Assembly: GCF_019645835.1 (NCBI RefSeq)
Contig: NZ_CP080998.1
Location: 3,968,001-4,032,000, forward strand
Direction: 5' to 3'
Source: Mycolicibacterium holsaticum DSM 44478 = JCM 12374
GTDB taxonomy: Bacteria; Actinomycetota; Actinomycetes; Mycobacteriales; Mycobacteriaceae
DNA length: 64,000 nucleotides
The notes below the pieces were generated by a model that worked only from the letters and a program-made list of their open reading frames with translations, searched no databases and was not told the DNA's origin. Each line of letters starts with the position of its first letter. The first letter of the stretch is position 1. The translations under genes were made by a program, and so were the position numbers. This document shows, one piece after another, positions 51,262-60,770 of the stretch.

Positions 51262-52478
51262 TTGGCCGCCCCCGCGTACCGGGCCACCACCTTGTCGCGC
51301 ACCCGCGGGTGGATGTTGACCCGGGTGATGTCGCCGTCGTAGTGGTCGAGCACCCGGTGGTCCATCACCCGGCGCCACAGCGGCGGGAAGTACGTCAGCG
51401 CGATCATCGACGCGTAACCGCTGGGCAGGTTCGGCGCGCCGGCCATGCTGCGCAGCGTCTGGTAGCGCCGGGTCGGGTTGGCGTGGTGATCGCTGTGCCG
51501 CTGGAGGTGGTACAGGAACAGGTTGGTGACGATGTGGTCGGAGTTCCAGCTGTGCTCCGGGGTACAACGCTCGTAGCGACCGCTGTCCAGCTTTTGCCGC
51601 AGCAGGCCGTAGTGCTCGAGGTAGTTGACCGTCTCCAGCAGCGTGAAGCCGAACACCGCCGAGATCACGATGTAGGGAATCAGCGCCACACCGAACACCG
51701 CGATCAGCACGCCGTAGAACACCACCGACATCGCCCACGCGTTGAGCACGTCGTTGGACGGATGCCACTTGCTCTTCCCGGCCCGCTCGAGTCGCTTGGC
51801 CTCCAGTTCCCATGCCGACTTCAGCGAGCCGAACACGCTGCGCGGAAGAAACTCCCAGAACGTCTCACCGAAGCGCGCCGACGCCGGATCCTCCGGGGTG
51901 GCGACGCGGACATGGTGGCCGCGGTTGTGCTCGATGTAGAAGTGGCCGTAGCAGGTCTGGGCCAGCGTGATCTTGCTCAGCCACCGCTCCAGTGCGTCCT
52001 TCTTGTGCCCCATCTCGTGCGCGGTGTTGATTCCGACGCCGCCCAGCACGCCGACCGACAGCGCCAGGCCGATCTTGGCGGGCCATCCGAGCCCGCCGTC
52101 GAATCCGAGCCAGCCCAGATCGGAGGCGGTGAACAGGTACGCACCGAAGATGACGCTGGCGTACTGGAACGGGATGTAGATGTAGGTGCAATACCGGTAG
52201 TACCTGTCGTTCTCCAGCCGCTCCATCACCTCGTCGGGCGGATTCTGCCCGTCCGGCCCGAACCGCAGGTCCAGCGCGGGCAGGAGCACGTAGACCAGGA
52301 TCGGGCCGATCCAGAACGGCACCTGCGCCGCGGCGTGCCAACCCCACTGGTTGAACGCCCACACCACCGGCAGCATCACGAACAGGGCCGTCGGCGCGAT
52401 CAAGCCCATCAGCCACAGGTAGCGCTTCTTGTCCCGCCACTCCTCGGTGGTCTGGGGCCCAGACATCTGCGTGGTCAC
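51258..52478 (-). CDS. alkB: Alkane 1-monooxygenase
   Basis: 406 residues, a membrane di-iron hydroxylase with about six helices that converts medium-chain n-alkanes to 1-alkanols. The eight-His pattern is complete: HEMGHK, HNRGHH and LQRHSDHH, with the fourth conserved motif NYLEHYGL. It starts with GTG at 52478 after CAGGAGGCATGCA. It is the first gene of alkB-rubA-rubB-tetR (all close or overlapping), as Rv3252c-Rv3249c in M. tuberculosis. A near-consensus promoter lies at 52520-52548. Confidence 0.98.
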   Translation of the reverse strand: MTTQMSGPQTTEEWRDKKRYLWLMGLIAPTALFVMLPVVWAFNQWGWHAAAQVPFWIGPILVYVLLPALDLRFGPDGQNPPDEVMERLENDRYYRYCTYIYIPFQYASVIFGAYLFTASDLGWLGFDGGLGWPAKIGLALSVGVLGGVGINTAHEMGHKKDALERWLSKITLAQTCYGHFYIEHNRGHHVRVATPEDPASARFGETFWEFLPRSVFGSLKSAWELEAKRLERAGKSKWHPSNDVLNAWAMSVVFYGVLIAVFGVALIPYIVISAVFGFTLLETVNYLEHYGLLRQKLDSGRYERCTPEHSWNSDHIVTNLFLYHLQRHSDHHANPTRRYQTLRSMAGAPNLPSGYASMIALTYFPPLWRRVMDHRVLDHYDGDITRVNIHPRVRDKVVARYAGAAK

Positions 52479-52519
52479 TGCATGCCTCCTGAAGTGAGTG
52501 CCATCACGTCGTTGTGTTG

Positions 52520-52552
52520 ACTATAGAGGCAGCTTTGTCGGCTGTCTAGACA
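52520..52552 (-). promoter_or_regulatory. Promoter and palindromic operator of the alkB operon
   Basis: On the minus strand TAGACA (52548-52543) and TATAGT (52525-52520) are separated by exactly 17 bp, 42 bp before the alkB start. The perfect palindrome TGTCTAGACA (52543-52552) covers the -35 element, so repressor binding would exclude RNA polymerase. The TetR protein of the operon is the natural candidate. Confidence 0.65.
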
Positions 52553-52618
52553 TAAACCGTAGATTTGTACACACCGGTTCGCGGGTTGGGCGTGATAACT
52601 GTCGCTGAGCGAAACTTT

Positions 52619-54085
52619 TCACGCCGAAATCGCGTCGGCCTGCCGGCGGCCCAGTACCGAGTGGCGGCGGCCGTACAGGAAATAGATCGCCACGCCGATG
52701 GCCATCCAGATCAGGAACCGGATCCACGTCAACGCGGTCAGGTTGAGCATCAGCCAGACGCACGCCAGGATCGATGCGATCGGCAGCAACGGCACCCCCG
52801 GTGCGCGGAAGCCGCGCTTGAGGTCCGGGCGGGTGCGCCGCAGCACGATCACCCCCGCCGAGACCAACACGAACGCGAACAGCGTGCCGATGTTGACCAT
52901 CTCCTCGAGCTTGCCCATCGGGAACGCCGTCGCCGTCACCGCCACCAGCGCGCCGACGATCAGCGTGATGCGCACCGGTGTGCCGCGGGTACCGGTCCTG
53001 GCCAGCGAGCGCGGCAGCAGACCGTCGCGACACATCGCGAACAGCACCCGGGTCTGCCCGAGCACCAGCACGATCACGACCGTGGTCAGGCCGGCCAGCG
53101 CGCCGATCGAGATGACGTTGGCCGCCCAGTCCACCCCGTTGGCCTCGAACGCGGTGGCCAGGTTGGCGTCCTCGCCCGCCGCGCGCAGCTCGGTGTAGTG
53201 CACCATGCCGGTCAGCACGACCGACACCGCCACGTAGAGCACCGTGACGATCGCCAGCGAGGCCAGGATGCCGCGCGATATGTCGCGCTGCGGGTACTTG
53301 GTCTCCTCGGCGGTGGTCGCGATGATGTCGAACCCGATGAACGCGAAGAACACGATCGACGCGCCGGCCAACAGGCCGTACCACCCGTAGCTGCTGCCCT
53401 CGGCCCCGGTCAGCAGCGAGAACAACGACTGCTCGGTACCGCTGCCACCGTGGCCGGGCTCCGCGGGCGGCAGGAACGGCGAGTAGTTCGCGGCCTTGAT
53501 GTAGAACGCACCGACCGCCACCACCAGCAGCACCACCCCGACCTTGATCACGGTGATCGCCAGGCTGACCCCCGCGGAGAGCTTGGTGCCGCGCGCCAAG
53601 ATCAGCGTGACGAACGCGATGATCAGCAGCGCACCCCAATCTAATTGCAGCCCAGCAATATTCATCGCGCCGCCGCCGAAGTTGAACACGGTGCCGAGGT
53701 AGCTCGACCAGCCCTTGGCGATCACCGCGGCCGCGACGGCGAACTCGAGGATCAGATCCCAGCCGATGATCCAGGCGACGAACTCACCGAACGTGGCATA
53801 GGAGAACGTGTAGGCGCTGCCTGCCACCGGCACCGTCGACGCGAACTCGGCGTAGCACAGCGCGGCCAGCCCGCACGTGGCCGCCGCGATCAGAAACGAC
53901 ACCGAAATGGCCGGACCAGTGAGGTTTCCCGCCGTCGACGCGGTGATCGTGAAGATGCCGGCCCCGATCACCACCGAGACACCGAAGACGGTCAAATCCC
54001 ACCAGTTGAGGTCCTTGCGCAGCCGTGTCTCGGGTTCGTCGGTGTCGGCGATCGACTGCTCCACCGACTTGGTCCGCCGCGTCAT
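52619..54085 (-). CDS. APC-family amino acid permease
   Basis: 488 residues from the ATG at 54085 (MTRRTKSVEQSIADTDEPET), preceded by CAGGAAGGAATGCC. Twelve predicted helices and the APC signatures: FGVSVVIGAGIFTITASTAG in helix 1, IAAATCGLAALCYAEFAST, GFDIIATTAEETKYPQRDIS in helix 6 to loop, and GQTRVLFAMCRDGLLP. It is of the cationic amino acid transporter type (CAT/YfnA-like). It matches Rv3253c by position. The substrate is not predictable from the sequence; the divergent gene at 54136 starts 50 bp away. Confidence 0.92.
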   Translation of the reverse strand: MTRRTKSVEQSIADTDEPETRLRKDLNWWDLTVFGVSVVIGAGIFTITASTAGNLTGPAISVSFLIAAATCGLAALCYAEFASTVPVAGSAYTFSYATFGEFVAWIIGWDLILEFAVAAAVIAKGWSSYLGTVFNFGGGAMNIAGLQLDWGALLIIAFVTLILARGTKLSAGVSLAITVIKVGVVLLVVAVGAFYIKAANYSPFLPPAEPGHGGSGTEQSLFSLLTGAEGSSYGWYGLLAGASIVFFAFIGFDIIATTAEETKYPQRDISRGILASLAIVTVLYVAVSVVLTGMVHYTELRAAGEDANLATAFEANGVDWAANVISIGALAGLTTVVIVLVLGQTRVLFAMCRDGLLPRSLARTGTRGTPVRITLIVGALVAVTATAFPMGKLEEMVNIGTLFAFVLVSAGVIVLRRTRPDLKRGFRAPGVPLLPIASILACVWLMLNLTALTWIRFLIWMAIGVAIYFLYGRRHSVLGRRQADAISA

Positions 54086-54135
54086 GGCATTCCTTCCTGA
54101 TCCGATGACCGCAATGTAGCGGTAGCCTTTACCCA

Positions 54136-55515
54136 ATGGGCCGGACTGCCGAACACGCAGTTGTCATCGGAGCGAGCATCGGCGGCCTGTGTGCGGCGCG
54201 GGTGCTATCGGACTTCTATGGTCGGGTGACGCTGTGCGAACGCGACGAGCTGCCCGACGGCCCCGCCAACCGGGCCGCCGTCCCGCAGGGCAGGCACGTG
54301 CACATGCTGATGGCGCGCGGCGCCCAGGAGTTCGAAACCCATTTTCCCGGCCTGCTCGACGACATGGTCGGCGAGGGCGTTCCGATACTGGAGAACCGGC
54401 CCGACTGCATCCACTTCGGCGCGGCGGGCCATGTGCTCGGCACCGCGCACCGGCTGCAGTCCGAGTTCACCGCGTACGTGCCGAGCCGCCCGCAGCTGGA
54501 ATGGCAGATCCGCAAGCGGGTGCTGGCCATTGACAACGTCGAGATCATCCGCGCCGCGGTCGCCGAGCCCCGCTTCGAGGTCACCCGCGAGCAGGTGACC
54601 GGCGTGCAGCTGGAGTCCGGGGCGGTGCTGCCCGCCGATCTGGTGGTCGACGCCACGGGCCGGGGCACCCGGTTACCGGTGTGGCTGCAGAAGTGGGGGT
54701 ATGAGCGTCCGCGCGAGGACGTCGTGTCCGTCGGGATCTCCTACGCCAGCCAGCGGGTCCGGGTGCCCGACGGCCTGCTCAGCGAGAAGGTCGTGGTGGC
54801 AGGCGCATCGGATGCGCAGCCGCTGGGGATCGGCATGCTGTTCTACGAAGACGGCGTCTGGAACATCACCACGTTCGGGGTCGGGAAGGTGCAGCCGCCG
54901 CAGAGTTTCGCGCAGATGTGCGCGCTGGCCGACGAGATCCTGCCCGCACACGTCGCGTCCGCGCTGCGCCAGGGCACCGCGCTCGACGACGTCGCCCACC
55001 ACAAGTACCCGGCCAGCCGCTGGCGCCGCTACGACAAACTCGACCGCCTTCCCCGCGGCATTCTGCCGTTCGGCGACGCCGTGGTGAGCTTCAATCCCAC
55101 CTTCGGCCAGGGCATGTCGATGACGTCGCTGCAGGCCGGGCATCTGCGGCGCGCGCTCGAGACACCGGACGCCGACGTGGCCCGCGAAACCATCCGCGCC
55201 ACGGCCAAGACCACGTTTCCGGTGTGGACCATGAACGCCATCGGCGATCTGACCATGCACCGGGGCCGGGGGCCGGCGCCGTGGTGGTACAAGCCGGTGG
55301 GCGCGTTGTTCGACCAGTTCCTCGGCGCGGCGGAAACCGATCCTGTTCTGGCCGAATGGTTTCTGCGTCGGTTCAGCCTGCTCGACAGCCTCTACATGGT
55401 GCCGCCACCCCGGCTGATCGGCCGGACGATCCGCCACAACATGCGGTTGTGGCTGGCGCAGAGGCGGGCCGCCAGACACCCGGTAACCTTCGAGACGATG
55501 CAGGAAACACGATGA
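54136..55515 (+). CDS. FAD-dependent oxidoreductase (Rv3254 type)
   Basis: 459 residues of the FAD_binding_3-like oxidoreductase family. The dinucleotide motif is VVIGASIGGLCAARVLSDFY, the second motif is ADLVVDATGRGTRLPVW, and the FAD-ribityl motif is LPFGDAVVSFNPTFGQGMSM. Such flavoproteins hydroxylate or epoxidise hydrophobic substrates; this subgroup, including Rv3254, has no defined substrate. Its stop overlaps the start of the DUF808 gene (ATGA), giving a two-gene operon. The ATG at 54136 is the first possible and fits the family. Confidence 0.88.
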   Translation: MGRTAEHAVVIGASIGGLCAARVLSDFYGRVTLCERDELPDGPANRAAVPQGRHVHMLMARGAQEFETHFPGLLDDMVGEGVPILENRPDCIHFGAAGHVLGTAHRLQSEFTAYVPSRPQLEWQIRKRVLAIDNVEIIRAAVAEPRFEVTREQVTGVQLESGAVLPADLVVDATGRGTRLPVWLQKWGYERPREDVVSVGISYASQRVRVPDGLLSEKVVVAGASDAQPLGIGMLFYEDGVWNITTFGVGKVQPPQSFAQMCALADEILPAHVASALRQGTALDDVAHHKYPASRWRRYDKLDRLPRGILPFGDAVVSFNPTFGQGMSMTSLQAGHLRRALETPDADVARETIRATAKTTFPVWTMNAIGDLTMHRGRGPAPWWYKPVGALFDQFLGAAETDPVLAEWFLRRFSLLDSLYMVPPPRLIGRTIRHNMRLWLAQRRAARHPVTFETMQETR

Positions 55516-56456
55516 GCGCGGGGCTGTTCGGCCTGCTCGACGACGTGGCCGCGCTGGCCCGGCTCGCGGCCGCTTCGGTCGATGACATCGGGGCCGCGGC
55601 AGGGCGGGCGACGGCCAAGGCGGCAGGCGTCGTGGTCGACGACACCGCGGTGACACCGCAATACGTCCAGGGCATCACCGCCGACCGCGAGCTGCCGATG
55701 ATCAAGCGCATCGCGATCGGGTCGCTGCGCAACAAGCTGGTGTTCATCCTGCCCGCCGCGCTGCTGCTCAGCGAGTTCCTGCCGTGGCTGCTGACCCCGC
55801 TGCTGATGGTCGGCGCGACGTATCTGTGCTACGAGGGCGCGGAGAAGGTGTGGGGCCGGCTGCGCCGCCACGCGCACCAGCACCACGCCGCACCCGCCAC
55901 GACGGCCGGCGGCGACGTCGAAAAGCAGATGACCGCGGGCGCGATCCGCACCGACTTCATCCTGTCCGCGGAGATCATGGTGATCGCGCTGAACGAGGTT
56001 GCCAACGAACGGTTCTGGCCGCGGCTGATCATCCTGGTGGTGGTCGCCCTTGTCATCACCGCCGGGGTGTACGGCGTCGTGGCGGCCATCGTGAAGATGG
56101 ACGACATCGGGCTGAGCCTGGCCCAGCGGTCCTCAGCGGCCGCGCAGAAGATCGGCCGCGGGCTGGTCACCGGGATGCCCAAGCTGCTCGCCGCGCTTTC
56201 GGTGATCGGCACGGTCGCGATGCTGTGGGTGGGCGGGCACATCCTTCTGGTCGGCACCGACGCCGTGGGCTGGGACGCCCCCTACGGGCTGGTCCACCAC
56301 GCCGAGGAATTCGTGCACCACGCGGTGCAGGGTGTCGGTGCGCTGTTGGGCTGGCTGGTCAACACCGCGGCGTCAGCGGTGGTCGGCCTTGCCGTCGGGT
56401 CGGTGGCGGTCGCGGTCATGCACGTGTTGCCGTTCGGCCGCAAAGCCGCCCACTGA
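55512..56456 (+). CDS. DUF808 (YedI-like) membrane protein
   Basis: 314 residues from the ATG at 55512, which overlaps the preceding stop. The DUF808 pattern is complete: GLFGLLDDVAALARLAAASV at the start, then VTPQYVQGITADRELPMIKR and a chain of about six membrane segments (LVFILPAALLLSEFLPWLLT, RLIILVVVALVITAGVYGVV, LLAALSVIGTVAMLWVGGHI). E. coli YedI is a relative, function unknown. Because it is coupled with an FAD oxidoreductase gene, some role in membrane lipid or quinone handling is possible but not shown. Confidence 0.88.
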   Translation: MSAGLFGLLDDVAALARLAAASVDDIGAAAGRATAKAAGVVVDDTAVTPQYVQGITADRELPMIKRIAIGSLRNKLVFILPAALLLSEFLPWLLTPLLMVGATYLCYEGAEKVWGRLRRHAHQHHAAPATTAGGDVEKQMTAGAIRTDFILSAEIMVIALNEVANERFWPRLIILVVVALVITAGVYGVVAAIVKMDDIGLSLAQRSSAAAQKIGRGLVTGMPKLLAALSVIGTVAMLWVGGHILLVGTDAVGWDAPYGLVHHAEEFVHHAVQGVGALLGWLVNTAASAVVGLAVGSVAVAVMHVLPFGRKAAH

Positions 56457-56461
56457 TCGCG

Positions 56462-57688
56462 TCAGATTCCCACGGTCGAGCGGAACAGCTTCGTCGGCTC
56501 CGAGGCGACCAACCGGATCGGGCCGTCGTCGGCCGACACCCACGCCGCCGAGCCCCGCTGCAGCGTCACCTTGCTCGACTTGGCGTGCACCACCGTCGAA
56601 CCCTCGGTGCACAACAGGACCTGCGGGCCGTCGTGGCGGGTCGGCGCGTCGATCTCGTGCCCGAGCTGGTCACCGTCGATGCACAGCACCGACACCGCGA
56701 ACTCGGGTGCGGGCGTGTCATATACCAATTCCATTCCGTCCGATGCCATCTCCGGATGGATCACCACATCGGCGGCGGGCATGAAGTCGAGCACCCGCAG
56801 CAACTCGGGCACGTCGACGTGCTTGGGGGTCAGCCCGCCGCGCAGCACGTTGTCGGAGTTGGCCATCACCTCGACACCCACACCCTCCAGGTAGGCGTGC
56901 AGGTTTCCGGCGGGCAGGTAGATGGCCTCACCCGGGGCCAGGCTGATCCGGTTCAACAGCAGCGAGGCCAGCACGCCGGCGTCGCCGGGATAGCGCTCGC
57001 CGAGCTCGAGCACGGTCTTGGCCTCGGCGGCGAACGTGCGTTTACCCGAGCGCACGTAGTTGATCGCGCCGTCGAGCACCGCGGGCACCAGGACGTCGAT
57101 GTCGGGCTGTGGCGCGGTGATCCAGGTGGTGAACAACGCGCGCAGACCGTCGGCATCGGATTGGCAGCCGAGCAGGTTGATGTGGGGGTCCAGGTGGCCG
57201 ACGTTCAGCGCGCGCATCAGCTCGACGGTGCGCGCCGCCGGCCGGAACCCCGCCAGCGCCTCGAATTGCCCTAGCGCGACGAGTATTTCGGGTTTGTGGC
57301 TGGGGTCGCGGTAGTTGCGGTTGGGCGCGGAGATCGGGATGCCTGCCCGCTCCTCACGGTTGAACCCCTCCACTGCCTGTTCGGCGCTGGGATGGGCCTG
57401 CAGCGACAGCGGTTCATCGGCGGCGAGCACCTTGACCAGAAACGGCAACGAGTCGCCGAACCGGCCGCACACCGCCGCGCCCAGTTGCCCCTCCGGATCC
57501 TCGCGCACCGTATCGAGCAGCGAGCGCTCACCGTCGTCGGTCTGCAGCCACGCCGGGTCACCCGGGTGCGCACCGAACCACAGCTCAGCCTCGGGATGTG
57601 CGGTGGGGCTTGGTCTTCCGGTGAAATCGGCAATCGCGGTCCGCGAACCCCACGCATAGGTCCGCACCGCGCCACGTAGCAAGTGCAC
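56462..57688 (-). CDS. manA: Mannose-6-phosphate isomerase, type I
   Basis: 408 residues starting with GTG at 57688 (MHLLRGAVRTYAWGSRTAIA). It interconverts fructose-6-phosphate and mannose-6-phosphate for GDP-mannose, and so for PIM, LM and LAM synthesis. Zn-site stretches are LQAHPSAEQA and HKPEILVALGQFEALAGFRP, followed by SDNVLRGGLTPKHVDVPELL and a second cupin half. The operon order manB / SIS protein / manA is conserved (Rv3257c-Rv3255c). The 4-bp gap after the SIS-like gene suggests coupled translation. Confidence 0.96.
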   Translation of the reverse strand: MHLLRGAVRTYAWGSRTAIADFTGRPSPTAHPEAELWFGAHPGDPAWLQTDDGERSLLDTVREDPEGQLGAAVCGRFGDSLPFLVKVLAADEPLSLQAHPSAEQAVEGFNREERAGIPISAPNRNYRDPSHKPEILVALGQFEALAGFRPAARTVELMRALNVGHLDPHINLLGCQSDADGLRALFTTWITAPQPDIDVLVPAVLDGAINYVRSGKRTFAAEAKTVLELGERYPGDAGVLASLLLNRISLAPGEAIYLPAGNLHAYLEGVGVEVMANSDNVLRGGLTPKHVDVPELLRVLDFMPAADVVIHPEMASDGMELVYDTPAPEFAVSVLCIDGDQLGHEIDAPTRHDGPQVLLCTEGSTVVHAKSSKVTLQRGSAAWVSADDGPIRLVASEPTKLFRSTVGI

Positions 57689-57692
57689 TTGC

Positions 57693-58778
57693 TTAACCTC
57701 GAACCAGTTTCAGATAAGCGGCCGTCATCTCCAACCGCACGGCCAGCATCGCCAGTTGTCGTTCAGGGCGTCCGTCACCCGGCGTCGGGGCCGGGGCCTG
57801 TTCAGGCGGTCCGTCCGGTACATCCTCGGCGTTGATCACGTCGACATCGTCGAGTCCGCTCACCCGCGCCAGGACCACCTGCCGTTCGGCATCGGTGGTC
57901 AGCACGAAGACCCTGGCCCGGTCGGGCAGCGGACCGTCGATCTGCTCGTCATGGAACAACCGCTCGGCGCCCGGCGCGCCGCCGAACCCCGCCCGCAGGG
58001 CGGCGACGGTGTCCGCGAGGCCGACGGCCGCGACCACGCGGTGCGCGACGCGCAGCATGATCCCGGCCGCGTGCCGTGCCAACGCCAGCGTCGCCGGGTT
58101 GTCACCGGCCAACACCACATCGCGGCCCGACATCCGGTCAGCCAGTGTCTTGGCCGGGTTGGTGAACAGTTCGTGTCCGGCGCTGTTGCGGAACGCCTCG
58201 GCGTCGAGTTCGTCGGCCAGCGCGTCCAGGTTCACCTGCATACCCGGCTGCACCACGTTCAGGATCGCCAACCCCGCAGCCAGATACCGCACCAGGCTGA
58301 ACTCGTCGGGCACCCACACCCGCGGCGCCAGCGCGACCGCGCGGCCCGCGACGACGTCGCGCAGCGGACCCTCGAACGGCGCCACCACGACCACCCGGGC
58401 ACCGCGGTGCAACGCGGTGGCCGCCGCCGACACCAGCACCGGATCACCGGGGTCGTCGCCCGCGACGACGAGCACGTCCAACGCGCCGATCCACGGCGGC
58501 ACCTCGGCGGCGGTGACGATCGGCACCCCCACCGAGCCGCCGACGGCGGCGGCAAGCAGCGGACCCGCGGTCTGGCCGTTGCCGCGGTCGGCCAGCCAGA
58601 TCAGCGTTCGCGGCGGCTGGTCGGCACGTAAGGCGTCCAACTCGCCCTCCGCGAGCGCGGCGGCGGTGGCCCGCGCCTGGGCGCCTGCCATGGACGCCCC
58701 GCGCAGCAAACCGTCCCGATCCGCGGCGAGCAGGCCGTCCACGTCGTCGAGGTCGACCGCGGCATGCGTGGCGTTCAC
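57693..58778 (-). CDS. SIS-domain protein of the mannose operon (Rv3256c type)
   Basis: 361 residues starting with GTG at 58778, which overlaps the manB stop (GTGA). It has two SIS-like halves with weak glucose-6-phosphate isomerase/PMI similarity: TLIWLADRGNGQTAGPLLAA, then LVVAGDDPGDPVLVSAAATA, and a C-terminal C_PGI_PMI part (ERQVVLARVSGLDDVDVINA). The family is found between manB and manA in mycobacteria and is sometimes named TobH-like. A sugar-phosphate isomerase role or regulatory binding of a sugar phosphate is likely but unproven. Confidence 0.82.
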   Translation of the reverse strand: MNATHAAVDLDDVDGLLAADRDGLLRGASMAGAQARATAAALAEGELDALRADQPPRTLIWLADRGNGQTAGPLLAAAVGGSVGVPIVTAAEVPPWIGALDVLVVAGDDPGDPVLVSAAATALHRGARVVVVAPFEGPLRDVVAGRAVALAPRVWVPDEFSLVRYLAAGLAILNVVQPGMQVNLDALADELDAEAFRNSAGHELFTNPAKTLADRMSGRDVVLAGDNPATLALARHAAGIMLRVAHRVVAAVGLADTVAALRAGFGGAPGAERLFHDEQIDGPLPDRARVFVLTTDAERQVVLARVSGLDDVDVINAEDVPDGPPEQAPAPTPGDGRPERQLAMLAVRLEMTAAYLKLVRG

Positions 58779-60172
58779 GTGACGGCCCCCGAGCCTTCGG
58801 ACATCTGCGCGTCGACTGTTTCGGACACCTGCCCGACGATTGCGTCGATCTCATCGGCGGTGCGGGCCTCGACGTTGAGCCGCAGCAACGGCTCGGTGTT
58901 GGACATCCGCAGGTTGAACCAGCTGCCGTCGCCCAGATCCACGGTTACGCCGTCGAGGTGGTCGAGCGACTGGATCCGCGGGCCGAACGTCCTGAGCACC
59001 TCATCCACGCAGGCCTCGGCGTCGGTGACGGTGAAGTTGATCTCGCCGGAGGCCTCGTAGCGCTGGTAGTCGGCCATCAGATCCGACAGCGGCCGCTGCT
59101 GTTCGCCGAGCGCCGCCAGCACATGCAGCGCCGCGAGCATGCCCGAGTCCGCACCCCAGAAGTCACGGAAGTAGTAGTGCGCGGAGTGCTCGCCGCCGAA
59201 AATGGCGCCGGTGTCGGCCATCAGCGCCTTGATATAGGAATGCCCGACGCGTGAGCGCACCGGCGTGCCGCCGCGCTCGGCGACCAGTTCGGGCACCGCC
59301 CGCGAGGTGATCAGGTTGTGGATCACCGTCGCGCCGATCTCTCTGCCGAGTTCGCGCGCGGCGACCAGCGCGGTCACCGCGGACGGCGGGACCGGGCGGC
59401 CCAGTTCGTCGACGACGAAGCACCGGTCGGCGTCACCGTCGAAGGCCAGCCCGATGTCGGCACCGGTCTTCAGCACGTGGGCCTGCAGGTCCAGCAGGTT
59501 GGCCGGCTCCAGCGGGTTGGCCTCGTGGTTGGGAAACGTGCCGTCGAGCTCGAAATACAGCGGTTCCACGGTGACCCCGGATATCGGGCCCAGCACCGCG
59601 GGCGTGGTGTGGCCCGCCATCCCGTTGCCCGCGTCCACCGCAACGCTCAGCGGCCGCAGCTCGGTCAGGTTCACCAGCGACCGCAGAAACTCGCCGTAAT
59701 CGGCAAGCACGTCGCGGTCGGTGATCGTGCCGCGCGGACCGTCGTAGCCGGGCACCCCGGCGATGACCTCGTCGCTGATGGTCGACAGCCCGGTGTCCTT
59801 GCCCACCGGTTTGGCGTTGGCCCGGCACAGCTTGATGCCGTTGTAGGCGGCCGGGTTGTGGCTGGCGGTGAACATGGCGCCGGGGCTGTCCAACAGACCC
59901 GAGGCGAAATAGAGCTGATCTGTCGATGCCAGCCCGATGCGTACGACGTCGAGACCCTGGGCCCTCACCCCCTCGGCGAAGGCCGCGGCCAGCGAAGGTG
60001 AGCTTTCCCGCATGTCGTAGCCGATCACCACTCGAGAGGAACCGCTGCGCACCAGCCGGGCAAACGCGCCGCCGACGTCGAAAACGAAGTCGTCGTCGAT
60101 TTCCTCACCGACCAGGCCACGCACGTCATAGGCCTTGATCACGCGATGAACCGCCGCGGCGGGCCGAGACAT
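58775..60172 (-). CDS. manB: Phosphomannomutase/phosphoglucomutase
   Basis: 465 residues of the alpha-D-phosphohexomutase family. The phosphoserine loop is FTASHNPAAYNGIKL, the metal loop is FDGDADRC, the sugar-binding loop is GGEHSAHYYF and the phosphate-binding loop is RMSNTEPLLRLNVEA. It turns mannose-6-phosphate to mannose-1-phosphate (and can act on glucose phosphates), feeding GDP-mannose synthesis. It is the first gene of manB / SIS / manA; the ATG at 60172 is used. It corresponds to Rv3257c (pmmA/manB). Confidence 0.96.
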   Translation of the reverse strand: MSRPAAAVHRVIKAYDVRGLVGEEIDDDFVFDVGGAFARLVRSGSSRVVIGYDMRESSPSLAAAFAEGVRAQGLDVVRIGLASTDQLYFASGLLDSPGAMFTASHNPAAYNGIKLCRANAKPVGKDTGLSTISDEVIAGVPGYDGPRGTITDRDVLADYGEFLRSLVNLTELRPLSVAVDAGNGMAGHTTPAVLGPISGVTVEPLYFELDGTFPNHEANPLEPANLLDLQAHVLKTGADIGLAFDGDADRCFVVDELGRPVPPSAVTALVAARELGREIGATVIHNLITSRAVPELVAERGGTPVRSRVGHSYIKALMADTGAIFGGEHSAHYYFRDFWGADSGMLAALHVLAALGEQQRPLSDLMADYQRYEASGEINFTVTDAEACVDEVLRTFGPRIQSLDHLDGVTVDLGDGSWFNLRMSNTEPLLRLNVEARTADEIDAIVGQVSETVDAQMSEGSGAVT

Positions 60173-60267
60173 ATGACTCCTTGTGACGTGGACTACTAAC
60201 GCCAGCCTAGCCGTCAGGCCGGGTCCGCACGGCGTCTACTGCCGGCAGGCACGGGCGCTGGCTATCG

Positions 60268-60687
60268 CTAATCCGTGGGGTCGGGCAACACCCGCAGGTG
60301 GCCCCGGCGGCGGCCGTTGGACGCCGGCCGCTTCGTCGGCGGCGCCACCAGGGTGCCACCGGCCGAACCCGTGGCCGGGTCGGAAAACCCAGCGACGATG
60401 CCGTTGACCGGCGGTGCGACATCCCGGCCTTCACGTACCGCGTCGGCGAGCGCGACCAGGTCGTCCTCGTCGGGGTGCGACGGCAGCGGTCCTGCGTGGC
60501 GAACCAGCTCCCAGCCGCGCGGCGCGGTGATCCGGCCGGCGTGCACCACGCAGAGGTCCCACGAGTGCGGCTCGGACACCGTGGCCAGCGGGCCCACCAC
60601 GGCAGTCGAGTCGGAGTAGACGAAGGTCAGCGTCGCGACCGCATAGTGAGGGCACCCGGGCCGGCAGCAGCGACGGGGAACGTTCAC
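60268..60687 (-). CDS. DUF3499 family protein
   Basis: 139 residues from the GTG at 60687 (MNVPRRCCRPGCPHYAVATL). The DUF3499 signature is a Cys/His-containing N-terminal knuckle (CCRPGCPHYAVATLTFVYSD) followed by DLCVVHAGRITAPRGWELVR; the Cys and His suggest zinc binding. The tail is Pro/Arg-rich. It corresponds to Rv3258c. In actinobacteria the gene is consistently found between the mannose operon and the metallopeptidase-like gene, but the function is not known. Confidence 0.88.
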   Translation of the reverse strand: MNVPRRCCRPGCPHYAVATLTFVYSDSTAVVGPLATVSEPHSWDLCVVHAGRITAPRGWELVRHAGPLPSHPDEDDLVALADAVREGRDVAPPVNGIVAGFSDPATGSAGGTLVAPPTKRPASNGRRRGHLRVLPDPTD

Positions 60688-60770
60688 GCACGGAAGGCTA
60701 TCGCGGACGCACCCGGCAAGCTGCTGGACACGCGCAGTTCGCGGACGGCCGATCTCCAACCGTTACGATC

